In this document: positions 36,598 through 46,000 of the stretch, in pieces
Layout of the letters: the number at the start of each line of letters is the position of its first letter
Position numbering within the stretch: position 1 is the stretch's first letter
Origin: CALCEB01 sp035531475
Lineage (GTDB): Bacteria > Acidobacteriota > Terriglobia > UBA7540
Assembly (NCBI GenBank): GCA_035531475.1
Contig: DATKST010000125.1
Coordinates: forward strand, 25,053-89,052
Length of the DNA: 64,000 bases
Reading direction: 5' to 3'
The notes under the pieces: model-generated
The model's database searches: none
Told to the model about the DNA's origin: nothing
What the model saw: the letters and a program-made list of their open reading frames with translations, nothing else
Program-made: the position numbers and the translations under genes

Positions 36598-37650
36598 ATG
36601 ACGATTCGTGAATCCATCGAGACTTTGGGGCAGGGCCGGCATCTCTCAAGCGCCGAAGCGCAAGAGCTGATGGAGGCGTTGCTTTCCGGCCGGACGCGGG
36701 ACGATGAGATCGTCGCCCTTCTGACTGCCTTGAAAGAGCAGGGCGAAACGGCGGAGGAGCTGGTGGGATTCGCCTCCGTCATGCGCGCCCGCGCCCGCGA
36801 AGTCCTGAGCGATGCTGGAATTGACTTCACCTCGCTTCACCAGCCCGGACCGCTGCTCGACACCTGCGGCACGGGAGGAGACCATGGCGGGACGTTCAAC
36901 GTGTCAACCGCCACGGCGCTGGTGGCCGCCGCCGCCGGGGCGCGGGTTGCGAAACACGGCAACCGCTCCATCTCCAGCCGTTGTGGCAGCGCGGACGTGC
37001 TCGAAGCTCTGGGAGTGGTCATTGACCTTCCGCTCGCCCGCATTCCGCAATGCCTCGAAGAAACCGGTTTCGTCTTCCTCTTCGCCCCGCATCTTCACCT
37101 TGCCATGAAGCATGTGATGGGCGCCCGCCGAAGCATGAAGACCAAGACCATCTTCAATCTGCTCGGTCCACTCACCAATCCTCTCGGGGCGACCGCGCAA
37201 CTCACCGGTATTTACGATCGCGGCCGGACGGAGATGATGGCGCGGGCGCTGGCGGCCGTCGGCACGCGGCGCGCCCTGGTCGTCACAAGCCACGACGGGC
37301 TCGATGAGATATCCATCTCGGCGCCCACGCAGATGTCTGAAGCGCACGAGGGCGAACTGCGCACCCGCAACGTCGCGCCGGAAGATTTCGGCTTGATACG
37401 ATACCCGGCGGGCGCCATCGCAGGGGGGGATGCGCAAGCAAACGCTCGAACTCTGGTTGGAATCCTGGAAGGCGAGCGGGGACCTTACCGTCACTCCGTG
37501 CTCGCCAATGCGTCTGCCGCGCTGGTGGTGGCCGGTGTCGCTTCGGATTTTCTGGACGGGGTTGAACGAGCCGCGGAAGCAATCGATTCAGGTGAGGCAG
37601 GAAGGAAGCTGAATCAGTTGGTTCAATTCTCCCGTAATCACCGTAGATGA
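36598..37650 (+). CDS. trpD: Anthranilate phosphoribosyltransferase
   Basis: A 350-residue enzyme joining anthranilate to PRPP in tryptophan synthesis. The PRPP-binding motif DTCGTGGDHGGTFNVST is near residue 88, followed by KHGNRSISSRCGSADVLEALG and later KTIFNLLGPLTNP, all family hallmarks. The ATG at 36598 is chosen for the standard N-terminus. It follows mutM closely on the same strand and is convergent with the glutamine amidotransferase gene at 37807, so in this window the tryptophan genes are not in one operon; trpE is not seen. Confidence 0.95.
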   Translation: MTIRESIETLGQGRHLSSAEAQELMEALLSGRTRDDEIVALLTALKEQGETAEELVGFASVMRARAREVLSDAGIDFTSLHQPGPLLDTCGTGGDHGGTFNVSTATALVAAAAGARVAKHGNRSISSRCGSADVLEALGVVIDLPLARIPQCLEETGFVFLFAPHLHLAMKHVMGARRSMKTKTIFNLLGPLTNPLGATAQLTGIYDRGRTEMMARALAAVGTRRALVVTSHDGLDEISISAPTQMSEAHEGELRTRNVAPEDFGLIRYPAGAIAGGDAQANARTLVGILEGERGPYRHSVLANASAALVVAGVASDFLDGVERAAEAIDSGEAGRKLNQLVQFSRNHRR

Positions 37651-37806
37651 GAACCGGAGGTGTGCCTCGAAGAGGCCGAACCCGGACTTCTCGCCACGGA
37701 GAACGGAAGACCGGAGTTTCAACCCCGCCGTGACAGACCCTTCCGGTTATTTCCCTGTCTCGCGCCGGCTCCACTTCAGGTTTCGCTTGCAAGGTGGGTT
37801 TTACAA

Positions 37807-38370
37807 TTACAGGTTCAGGAAGTTGTGAAGCAGCTCCTTGCCATCCTCTGTCAACACTGACTCCGGGTGGAACTGAACGCCTTCCACTTTCCACTGTTTG
37901 TGGCGCAATCCCATGATGACACCATCGGGCGTGGTGGCTGATACTTCGAGACACGGTGGAAGACTCGACCGCTCCACGATCAAGGAATGATAGCGAGTGG
38001 CGGAGAATGGATTGGGCAGACCGGCAAAGACGGTTTTGCCGTCGTGGGTGATAGGGCTGGTCTTGCCGTGCATGATCTGAGGCGCTCGCACGACCCGTCC
38101 ACCAAATGCTTGCCCAATCGCCTGATGGCCCAAACAAACTCCGAGGATCGGGATCTTGCCGGAGAATCGCTCAATCACGTCCAGACAGATACCCGCATCC
38201 GAAGGCGTCTTCGGACCCGGAGAGATGACAATGCGCTCGGGCGCCATTCTTTCAATTTCATCGGGCGTCGTCTGATCGTTGCGCCACACCTCCACCGCTG
38301 CGCCCAACTCACCAAGATACTGGACGAGGTTATAGGTGAAGGAATCGTAGTTATCAATAATCAGGATCAT
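37807..38370 (-). CDS. trpG: Anthranilate/aminodeoxychorismate synthase glutaminase subunit
   Basis: A 187-residue class I glutamine amidotransferase supplying ammonia to anthranilate synthase (TrpE) or, as a shared subunit, to aminodeoxychorismate synthase (PabB). The start MILIIDNYDSFTYNLVQYLG, the nucleophile Cys in GVCLGHQAIGQAFGG (about residue 79) and the His-Glu pair in GVQFHPESVLT (about 169) are all present. The ATG immediately follows the TAG of the zinc-ribbon gene, so the two are translationally coupled. trpG and pabA cannot be told apart here; proximity to trpD makes trpG reasonable. Confidence 0.9.
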   Translation of the reverse strand: MILIIDNYDSFTYNLVQYLGELGAAVEVWRNDQTTPDEIERMAPERIVISPGPKTPSDAGICLDVIERFSGKIPILGVCLGHQAIGQAFGGRVVRAPQIMHGKTSPITHDGKTVFAGLPNPFSATRYHSLIVERSSLPPCLEVSATTPDGVIMGLRHKQWKVEGVQFHPESVLTEDGKELLHNFLNL

Positions 38371-38673
38371 CTAGTTCTTGAACAGGGAATCGAATTTCTT
38401 GCGGACATCGCCCGGCGTTCCAATCCGCCGGGCGGCTGGGGCGGGCGCCGGTGAAACCGCTTCAAAGTAGTCACAGTAGTTGGCAGCTTCTTTGTCGCGA
38501 ACCCACTCGGCTTGGGGTTCCGAGCACTGATTGCTCTTGCCGGGATCGAAGAAGCGGCAATTCCGGCAGCAGTGGAGGTCCGCTCCGCAATGCGGGCAGG
38601 ATTCGCGCGAACCCAGGCGGGTTCCTGGCGGCAGTGAAACCGTCTCTCCGCACTTCCAGCAAGTGAAAGTCAT
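38371..38673 (-). CDS. Zinc-ribbon protein, hypothetical
   Basis: A 100-residue cysteine-rich protein. Pairs CWKCG (residues 5-8) and CPHCG (about 26-29) form a zinc ribbon, and a second cluster follows: CCRNCRFF, NQCSEP and YCDYF. The last third is Pro/Ala-rich and ends FDSLFKN. I do not know a named family. It sits 63 bases downstream of rpoC and its stop codon abuts the trpG start, so it might be expressed with either; a hairpin lies between it and rpoC. Confidence 0.7.
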   Translation of the reverse strand: MTFTCWKCGETVSLPPGTRLGSRESCPHCGADLHCCRNCRFFDPGKSNQCSEPQAEWVRDKEAANYCDYFEAVSPAPAPAARRIGTPGDVRKKFDSLFKN

Positions 38674-38691
38674 GGAGGACCTTAAGAAGAA

Positions 38692-38728
38692 GGCCGGCGA
38701 AGCGATTCGAAGCTAGGACTCGCCGGCC
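38692..38728 (-). terminator. Hairpin after rpoC
   Basis: A perfect 9-bp stem ggccggcga (38692-38700) / tcgccggcc (38720-38728) with a 19-base loop. In the direction of rpoC transcription it is followed by TTCTTCTT, a moderate T-rich tail. It would end, or partly end, the rpoBC transcript before the zinc-ribbon gene. Confidence 0.55.
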
Positions 38729-38736
38729 ATTAGAGT

Positions 38737-41700
38737 TTAGTGGGTACTTGCTTGATCCTCATCCGCAAACTCAGCCGGAACACCGGGCACCGGGGGCATT
38801 TCAGCCTCCACGGCCTCGGCGATCTCTTCTGGAGCCTCCGGCTTTGGAGCTTCAACTTCGGTCAGCAACCGGAAATTGCGGTAGATGGCGAGGCCCGTGC
38901 CCGCCGGGATCAAACGGCCCATAATGACGTTCTCCTTCAAGCCCCGGAGGTGGTCCACCAGACCGCGGATGGCAGCTTCCGTCAAGACGCGAGTGGTTTC
39001 CTGGAACGACGCCGCGGAAATGAAGGATTCTGTGGAGAGTGACGCCTTGGTGATGCCGAGCAATAGCGGATGGCCGACGGCCGGCTTCCCTCCACGGGCG
39101 GTCACGCGGTCATTCTCCTCACGGAAGCGGAACTTGTCCACGTGCTCGTCCAGAAGGAATTCCGTGTCACCCACGTCCTCCACCTTCACCCAGCGCATCA
39201 TCTGCCGGACGATAACTTCAATGTGCTTGTCATTGATATTGACGCCCTGCAGCCGGTAGACTTCCTGAATCTCATCCACCATGTATTTTTGCAGTTCCTT
39301 TTCGCCGAGAACGGCAAGGATGTCATGCGGATTGCGCGGCCCATCCATCAGCGGCTCGCCAGCCCGCACCCTCTCACCTTCCTGCACGGAAACGTGAACA
39401 CCGCGCGGCAGCAGGTATTCCTTTGGCTCGCCCTTGTCGGGCGACACCATGATCTTGCGCTGGCCCTTCAAGACCTCGCCGTACTTGACGGTGCCGTCAA
39501 TCTCGGAAATAACGGCCGTTTCATGCGGTTTGCGGGCCTCGAACAATTCCACCACGCGCGGCAGACCGCCCGTGATGTCTTTGGTCTTTGTGGTCCCGCG
39601 GGGGATTTTGGCCAGAACGTCACCCGGACTCACCTCGTCATCCTCTTGCACCATGAGGTGGGCGCGGGACGGCAGCAGGTACTTCTTGGAGCCTTTCTTC
39701 TCGCTGCGGATAACCAGTTGCGGCTGCAGCTTCTCATCCGGGGAATCCGTAACCACCCAGCGTGAAAGCCCCGTGACTTCATCCACTTCCTCGCGGAAAG
39801 TCACGCCCGGATCGAGGTCCTTGAACTGGACCGTCCCACCCACTTCGGTCAGGATGGAGAATGTGTAAGGATCCCACTCGACAATGGTCTCACCCACCTT
39901 CACCGGCAAACCATCCGCCATTTTGATTTTCGCACCGTAGACCACCGCATGGCGCTCACGCTCGCGTCCTTTTTCATCGACGATGACGACCGCGCCGTTG
40001 CGGTTCATCACCACGTAATTCCCATCGCGGTTTTTCACCACCTGCAAGCCCTGGAATTTGATAAAGCCGTTGTTCCGTGCCTCCAGGGAGGATTGCTCGC
40101 TCACACGGCTTGCAGCGCCGCCAATGTGGAAGGTCCGCATAGTGAGCTGGGTCCCAGGCTCGCCAATGGACTGCGCGGCAATCACGCCTCCCGCCTCGCC
40201 AATCTCTACCAATTGGCCGGAGGCAAGATTCCTGCCGTAGCAGCGGACACAAACGCCGCGCCGGGACTCACAGGTGAGCACCGAACGGATCTTGACGCGC
40301 TCGATGCCGGCGGCTTGAATCGCAGCAGCCAGGTCTTCATTAATCTCCTGGTTTACATCCACAATGATGCTGCCCTCGTAATCCTTGATCTGCTCCAGGG
40401 AAACCCGCCCCACAATCCGGTCGCGGAGAGGTTCCACCACCTCACCCGCTTCCACAATCGATTCCACGTAGATGCCATCGACCGTCCCGCAATCGACCTC
40501 GGAAATGATGACATCCTGCGCCACGTCCACCAGGCGGCGGGTCAGGTATCCGGAATCGGCCGTCTTCAAGGCCGTATCCGCCAGGCCCTTTCTCGCGCCG
40601 TGCGTCGAGATGAAATACTGCAATACGTTCAAGCCTTCGCGGAAATTCGCGGTAATGGGTGTCTCAATGATCTCCCCGGAAGGCTTGGCCATCAGGCCGC
40701 GCATGCCTGAGAGTTGGCGAATCTGCTGTTTCGATCCACGGGCGCCGGAATTGGCCATGATGTAAACGGGATTGAGCACGCCCGCCCGGTCCTGATCCTC
40801 CAGTGCCTGGAACATTTCGTCGGCCACGCGGTCCGTGACGTTCGACCAGATGGCAATGACCTTGTTATACCGCTCACCGTGGGTGATCGCTCCGTCCTGA
40901 TATTGCTTTTCGACTTCGATCACTTCCTTTTCCGCTTCATCCACCAAACCCTTCTTGCTGGAGGGCACGACGAGATCGTCAATGCCGATCGAAATGCCGG
41001 ACTTGGTCGCGAACAGGAAGCCCAGATCCTTGATTTCATCGAGGAGCTGAACCGTGGTATCCAGGCCAAACCGCAGGTAGCAATAATTCACCAGCGCGCT
41101 CAAGCCTTTCTTCTTCAATAGACCGTTGATGAAGGGCATGCCCTTGGGCAGATGGTCATTGAAGATCACGCGCCCCACCGTGGTCTTGATGAACTGGTTC
41201 TGCACGGTGATCGGCTCGGTGCGCAACACTTCCTGATCGTCGTAAGCATTCACCAAGTCGATCACGCGCCCCGTATAGCGCAGGCGGACCGGTGTCAGTG
41301 TTTCAACCTGGCCGGCTTCGAGCGCGATCACCACGTCTTCCGTGTTGGCAAAAGCCCGGCCCTCACCTCGGGTGCCTTTCCTCTCCTTGGTCAGGTAGTA
41401 GATGCCAAGAACTATGTCCTGCGTCGGGACGGCCAACGGCTGTCCGTGCGCCGGGGAGAGAATGTTCCGGGTGCTGAGCATCAAAACCGAAGCCTCGATC
41501 TGCGATTCCGGAGAAAGCGGGATATGCACCGCCATCTGGTCGCCGTCGAAGTCCGCGTTAAACGCCGTGCAAACGAGGGGATGAATCTTGATGGCTTTAC
41601 CTTCCACCAGCACCGGTTCAAAGGCTTGAATGCCCAGGCGGTGCAGGGTGGGGGCGCGGTTCAGAAGCACCGGGTGCTCCCGGATCACATCCTCCAGGAT

Positions 41701-42927
41701 GTCCCATACCACCGGGTCCTGGCGCTCCACCATTTCTTTGGCAGCCTTGATGGTGGTGCACTGCCCGGATTGCTCAAGCCGGTGATAGATAAATGGCTTG
41801 AAGAGCTCGAGCGCCATTTTTTTGGGCAGGCCGCACTGTCGCAGTTTGAGCTCCGGCCCCACCACGATCACCGAGCGTCCAGAATAATCCACGCGCTTGC
41901 CAAGCAGGTTCTGGCGGAAACGGCCTTGCTTGCCCTTGAGGGTGTCGGAGAGTGATTTGAGCGGTCGGTTATTGGTGCCGCGAAGTACGCGGCCGCGGCG
42001 GCCGTTATCAAACAGCGCATCCACCGCTTCCTGCAGCATGCGCTTTTCATTGCGCACAATCACATCCGGCGCGTGCAGCTCCATCAGCTTCTTCAGCCGG
42101 TTGTTGCGGTTGATCACACGGCGGTAAAGGTCATTGAGGTCGGAGGTCGCGAACCGCCCGCCATCTAGGGGCACCAGCGGGCGCAACTCGGGGGGGATCA
42201 CGGGAATCACATCCAGGATCATCCATTCCGGCTTGTTTCCAGATTTGCGGAAGGCCTCAACCACCTTCAGGCGCTTCGCGTACTTGATGCGTTTTTGGAG
42301 TGAGGGATCGGCCTTCATCTTTTCACGCAGTTCCACCGACAGCCCTTCAATGTCCACCCGCCTCAGCAACTCCTTGATAGCCTCGGCGCCCATGGCAGCC
42401 CGGAATTTGCTGGCGTATTCCTGTTGCAGCTCGCGGTAGCGCTCTTCCGCAAGGACTTCTTTTTCCTTGACCGGGGCCTCGCCCGGATCGATCACCACAT
42501 ACTTTTCGAAGTAGAGGATCTGCTCCAGCTCGCGCAGGGAAATATCCAGCAAGTGGCCAATCCGGCTGGGCAACCCCTTGAAGAACCACACGTGCGAGCA
42601 AGGAGACGCCAACTCAATGTGCCCCAGGCGCTCCCTCCGCACCTTCGAAAGCGTCACTTCGACTCCGCATTTATCGCAGATGACACCCCGGTGTTTCATC
42701 CGCTTGTACTTTCCACACAGGCATTCCCAATCCGTGACGGGCCCGAAAATCCGGGCGCAGAAAAGCCCATCCCGCTCGGGCTTGAAGGTACGGTAATTGA
42801 TGGTCTCCGGTTTGGTGACCTCGCCGTGGGACCAGGACCGGATCTTCTCCGGAGAAGCCAGGCTGACGCGGATGCTGTCAAACTCTCCAATCAAACTCAC
42901 TCGGTCGTAGGGGTTGCTGCGGAACAA
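38737..42927 (-). CDS. rpoC: RNA polymerase beta' subunit
   Basis: About 1396 residues. The N-terminal zinc finger (CLCGKYKRMKHRGVICDKCG), the catalytic NADFDGDQMAVH motif (Mg ligands), and conserved blocks such as KQGRFRQNLLGKRVDYSGRS (20 residues shown) are intact. The second zinc-binding set appears at CESRRGVCVRCYG. I place the start at TTG 42927 because AAGGAGG lies eight bases upstream and LFRSNPYDR matches short N-termini of relatives; the frame is open to 42987. It is preceded by rpoB with a 76-base gap. The C-terminus ends in an acidic Pro/Glu/Ala-rich tail. Confidence 0.96.
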   Translation of the reverse strand: MFRSNPYDRVSLIGEFDSIRVSLASPEKIRSWSHGEVTKPETINYRTFKPERDGLFCARIFGPVTDWECLCGKYKRMKHRGVICDKCGVEVTLSKVRRERLGHIELASPCSHVWFFKGLPSRIGHLLDISLRELEQILYFEKYVVIDPGEAPVKEKEVLAEERYRELQQEYASKFRAAMGAEAIKELLRRVDIEGLSVELREKMKADPSLQKRIKYAKRLKVVEAFRKSGNKPEWMILDVIPVIPPELRPLVPLDGGRFATSDLNDLYRRVINRNNRLKKLMELHAPDVIVRNEKRMLQEAVDALFDNGRRGRVLRGTNNRPLKSLSDTLKGKQGRFRQNLLGKRVDYSGRSVIVVGPELKLRQCGLPKKMALELFKPFIYHRLEQSGQCTTIKAAKEMVERQDPVVWDILEDVIREHPVLLNRAPTLHRLGIQAFEPVLVEGKAIKIHPLVCTAFNADFDGDQMAVHIPLSPESQIEASVLMLSTRNILSPAHGQPLAVPTQDIVLGIYYLTKERKGTRGEGRAFANTEDVVIALEAGQVETLTPVRLRYTGRVIDLVNAYDDQEVLRTEPITVQNQFIKTTVGRVIFNDHLPKGMPFINGLLKKKGLSALVNYCYLRFGLDTTVQLLDEIKDLGFLFATKSGISIGIDDLVVPSSKKGLVDEAEKEVIEVEKQYQDGAITHGERYNKVIAIWSNVTDRVADEMFQALEDQDRAGVLNPVYIMANSGARGSKQQIRQLSGMRGLMAKPSGEIIETPITANFREGLNVLQYFISTHGARKGLADTALKTADSGYLTRRLVDVAQDVIISEVDCGTVDGIYVESIVEAGEVVEPLRDRIVGRVSLEQIKDYEGSIIVDVNQEINEDLAAAIQAAGIERVKIRSVLTCESRRGVCVRCYGRNLASGQLVEIGEAGGVIAAQSIGEPGTQLTMRTFHIGGAASRVSEQSSLEARNNGFIKFQGLQVVKNRDGNYVVMNRNGAVVIVDEKGRERERHAVVYGAKIKMADGLPVKVGETIVEWDPYTFSILTEVGGTVQFKDLDPGVTFREEVDEVTGLSRWVVTDSPDEKLQPQLVIRSEKKGSKKYLLPSRAHLMVQEDDEVSPGDVLAKIPRGTTKTKDITGGLPRVVELFEARKPHETAVISEIDGTVKYGEVLKGQRKIMVSPDKGEPKEYLLPRGVHVSVQEGERVRAGEPLMDGPRNPHDILAVLGEKELQKYMVDEIQEVYRLQGVNINDKHIEVIVRQMMRWVKVEDVGDTEFLLDEHVDKFRFREENDRVTARGGKPAVGHPLLLGITKASLSTESFISAASFQETTRVLTEAAIRGLVDHLRGLKENVIMGRLIPAGTGLAIYRNFRLLTEVEAPKPEAPEEIAEAVEAEMPPVPGVPAEFADEDQASTH

Positions 42928-43003
42928 GGTTGTAACCTCCTTCGAAATCGAAAACAATCCTGATCTCGCCGGTATGCCGCAAGGCAAGCCGGTTACCGGG
43001 TTC

Positions 43004-46000
43004 TTACTCCGTGGGCGCCAGGGCCAGGAGTTCCTTAGGCTTCTTCAAGAGCTCAACATCCAGGCAGAGGCTTTGCAATTCTCGAACCAACACGTTAAAT
43101 GATTCGGGAACGCCGGGTTCGATGGCCGCCTCGCCTTTGACGATGGCCTCGTAAATCTTGGCCCGTCCATAAACGTCATCGGACTTAGCCGTCAAGAGTT
43201 CCTGCAGGATGTGCGCGGCGCCATAAGCCTCCAACGCCCAGACTTCCATTTCTCCGAAGCGTTGGCCTCCGAACTGGGCCTTGCCTCCGAGAGGTTGTTG
43301 GGTAATCAGCGAGTACGGGCCAATGGAACGCGCGTGGATCTTATCATCCACGAGGTGGGACAGCTTCAGCATGTAGATGTAACCCACCGTGACCGGCTGA
43401 TCAAACTTTTCGCCGGTCATTCCGTCAAAAAGATCGATCTTGCCCGACGCGGGCAATCCCGCCTTTTCAAGGTACTCCTTGATCTGCTTTTCAGTCGCCC
43501 CGTCAAAAACTGGCGTGGCGAAAGGCACACCCTCTTTGTAAGATCTTGCGAAATCAATAATTTCTTCGTCGCTCAATTCGCCCAGCGGGGCGGGGAGCGA
43601 ATCGCCTCGGAAGACGCCCTTCATTTCCTTGCGGAACAACTCCGCACAGTTCTCCGCGGCAAGCAACTCCGAGATTTTATTGCCCAGACCCTTGGCAGCC
43701 CAGCCCAAGTGGGTCTCCAGAATCTGACCCACGTTCATCCGGGAAGGCACGCCCAGCGGATTCAGGACCACCTCAACGGGCGTGCCGTCCGGCAAGTAGG
43801 GCATATCTTCCTCGGGCAGAATCCTGGCGATGACACCCTTATTGCCGTGCCGGCCCGCCATTTTATCGCCCACCGACAGCTTGCGCTTCATAGCGATGTA
43901 ACACTTCACCAGCTTGATGACACCCGGCGGAAGCTCATCACCTTTTTTGAGCTTCTGAATCTTTTCGTCGGTGATCTTGCGCAGAATATCGATCTGCCGC
44001 GAGGTCATTTCCTCAATCTCGTCAATGCGCTCGAAGAGGGTGGGATCCTTTTTGGCAATCTTGATGCGCTTGAGGTTGCGGGCGGAAATGTGAGCCAGCG
44101 CCTCGCGATTGAGCTCGGCGCCTTTGGAAAGAAGCCGCTTGTTGGTCTTTTCATCGTGCAGATCGGCAAGCAGTTTTTCGCCCTCCAGCAGGACACAGAG
44201 GCGGTCCAGCCGTTCGGCGTTGAGGATGCGGATTTCGTCATTCAGGTTCTTTTCGAGCCGGCCCTCTTCCCCGGACTCGATTGTTTTCGCCCGCTCGTCC
44301 TTCACCGCTCCCTTGCGGGAGAAAATCTTGACATCCACCACGATGCCTTCGATTCCCGGCGGGCAGTTGAGCGAGGCATCCTTCACTTCTCCTGCCTTTT
44401 CACCGAAAATTGCGCGAAGCAGTTTCTCCTCGGGCGTCAGTTGCGTCTCGCCTTTGGGCGTCACCTTGCCCACCAGGATGTCCCCGGGCTTGACGTAGGC
44501 GCCAATGCGCACCACGCCGCTTTCATCGAGATCGTTCAATAACCCCTCTGAGATATTGGGGATGTCGCGGGTGATTTCCTCGGCGCCCAGCTTGGTGTCC
44601 CGCGCTTCGATTTCAAATTCCTCAATGTGAATCGAGGTGTAAGAATCGTCCTTCACCAGCCGCTCACTCACCAGAATCGCGTCCTCATAATTGTAGCCGC
44701 GCCATGGCATGAAGGCCACCAGGACGTTGCGGCCCAGAGCCAACTCGCCCCGGTCCGTGCAGGGGCCGTCGGCCAAGACATCCCCAGCTCGCACCTTTTG
44801 CCCTTTGTGTACCACGGGCTTCTGGTTAATACAAGTGTTCTGGTTGGAGCGGCGGAACTTCACAAGCTGATAGATATCCGCGCCCACCTCCCGGGAGAGG
44901 TGGCCAGCATGGCTCTTGCCTTCGACGCGGACAATGATCCGCTCACTATCCACTCCATCCACCACGCCATCCCGGCGGCAGATGACGACGGCTCCGGAAT
45001 CGCGGGCCGTGACTTCCTCCATGCCAGTTCCGACGAGCGGCGCCTGGGCGCGAAGCAGTGGCACGGACTGGCGTTGCATGTTCGAACCCATCAGGGCGCG
45101 ATTGGCGTCGTCATTTTCAAGAAATGGGATTAAAGAAGCCGCCACGCTCACCAATTGTTTGGGGCTAACGTCGATATAGTCCACTCCTTCGCGCCGGACG
45201 AGCACAAAGTTTCCGGCCTGGCGGGCGTTCACCAATTCGTTCGTCACCCGGCCCTTCTCATCAATGGGCACGTTCGCCTGAGCAATCACGTGCTGATCTT
45301 CTTCCCAGGCCGAAAGATAGAACGAAAACGGCTCGTGCTCCACCAGCTTCCGCTTCTTGTCGCGAAGCTCTTCGTTGGCCTTTTCGACTTCCCTCGACTC
45401 CACGTGCTCGCCCACTTTCCACGGGCCATCGCCGCCATGCGTGATGGTGACGTAATCCGCGATGGCGCCGTTCCTCACCTTGCGGTAGGGGCTTTCGATG
45501 AAGCCATACTCGTTGATCCGCGCATAACAGGAGAGCGAGGAGATGAGTCCGATATTCGGACCTTCGGGCGTCTCAATCGGGCAGAGCCGGCCGTAATGGG
45601 TGGGATGAACGTCGCGCACCTCAAATCCGGCGCGCTCGCGGGAAAGACCGCCAGGACCCAGGGCAGAGAGACGCCGCTTATGAGTGATTTCGGAAAGCGG
45701 ATTCGTCTGGTCCATGAACTGCGAGAGTTGCGAAGAACCGAAGAATTCACGGATCGCCGCCATCACCGGCTTGGCATTGATCAAGTCATGCGGCATGGCC
45801 GTCGACATTTCCTGATAAACCGACATCTTTTCCTTGATCGCCCGTTCCATGCGCACCAGACCGATGCGGAACTGGTTCTCCAGCAGTTCGCCCACCGCCC
45901 GGACGCGCCGGTTACCGAGATGGTCGATATCGTCAACGGCGTAAACCCCTCCCGGGTTCTTGCGGAGCTTCAGAAGATACCGGATGCAAGAATAGAAATC

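Noticed and set aside
38671..38716. Plus-strand micro-frame MEDLKKKAGEAIRS
   Set aside because: It overlaps the putative rpoC terminator and has no independent support; probably chance.
39949..44542. Several long plus-strand frames opposite rpoC and rpoB
   Set aside because: They are shadows of highly conserved genes on the minus strand and show no protein-like motifs.
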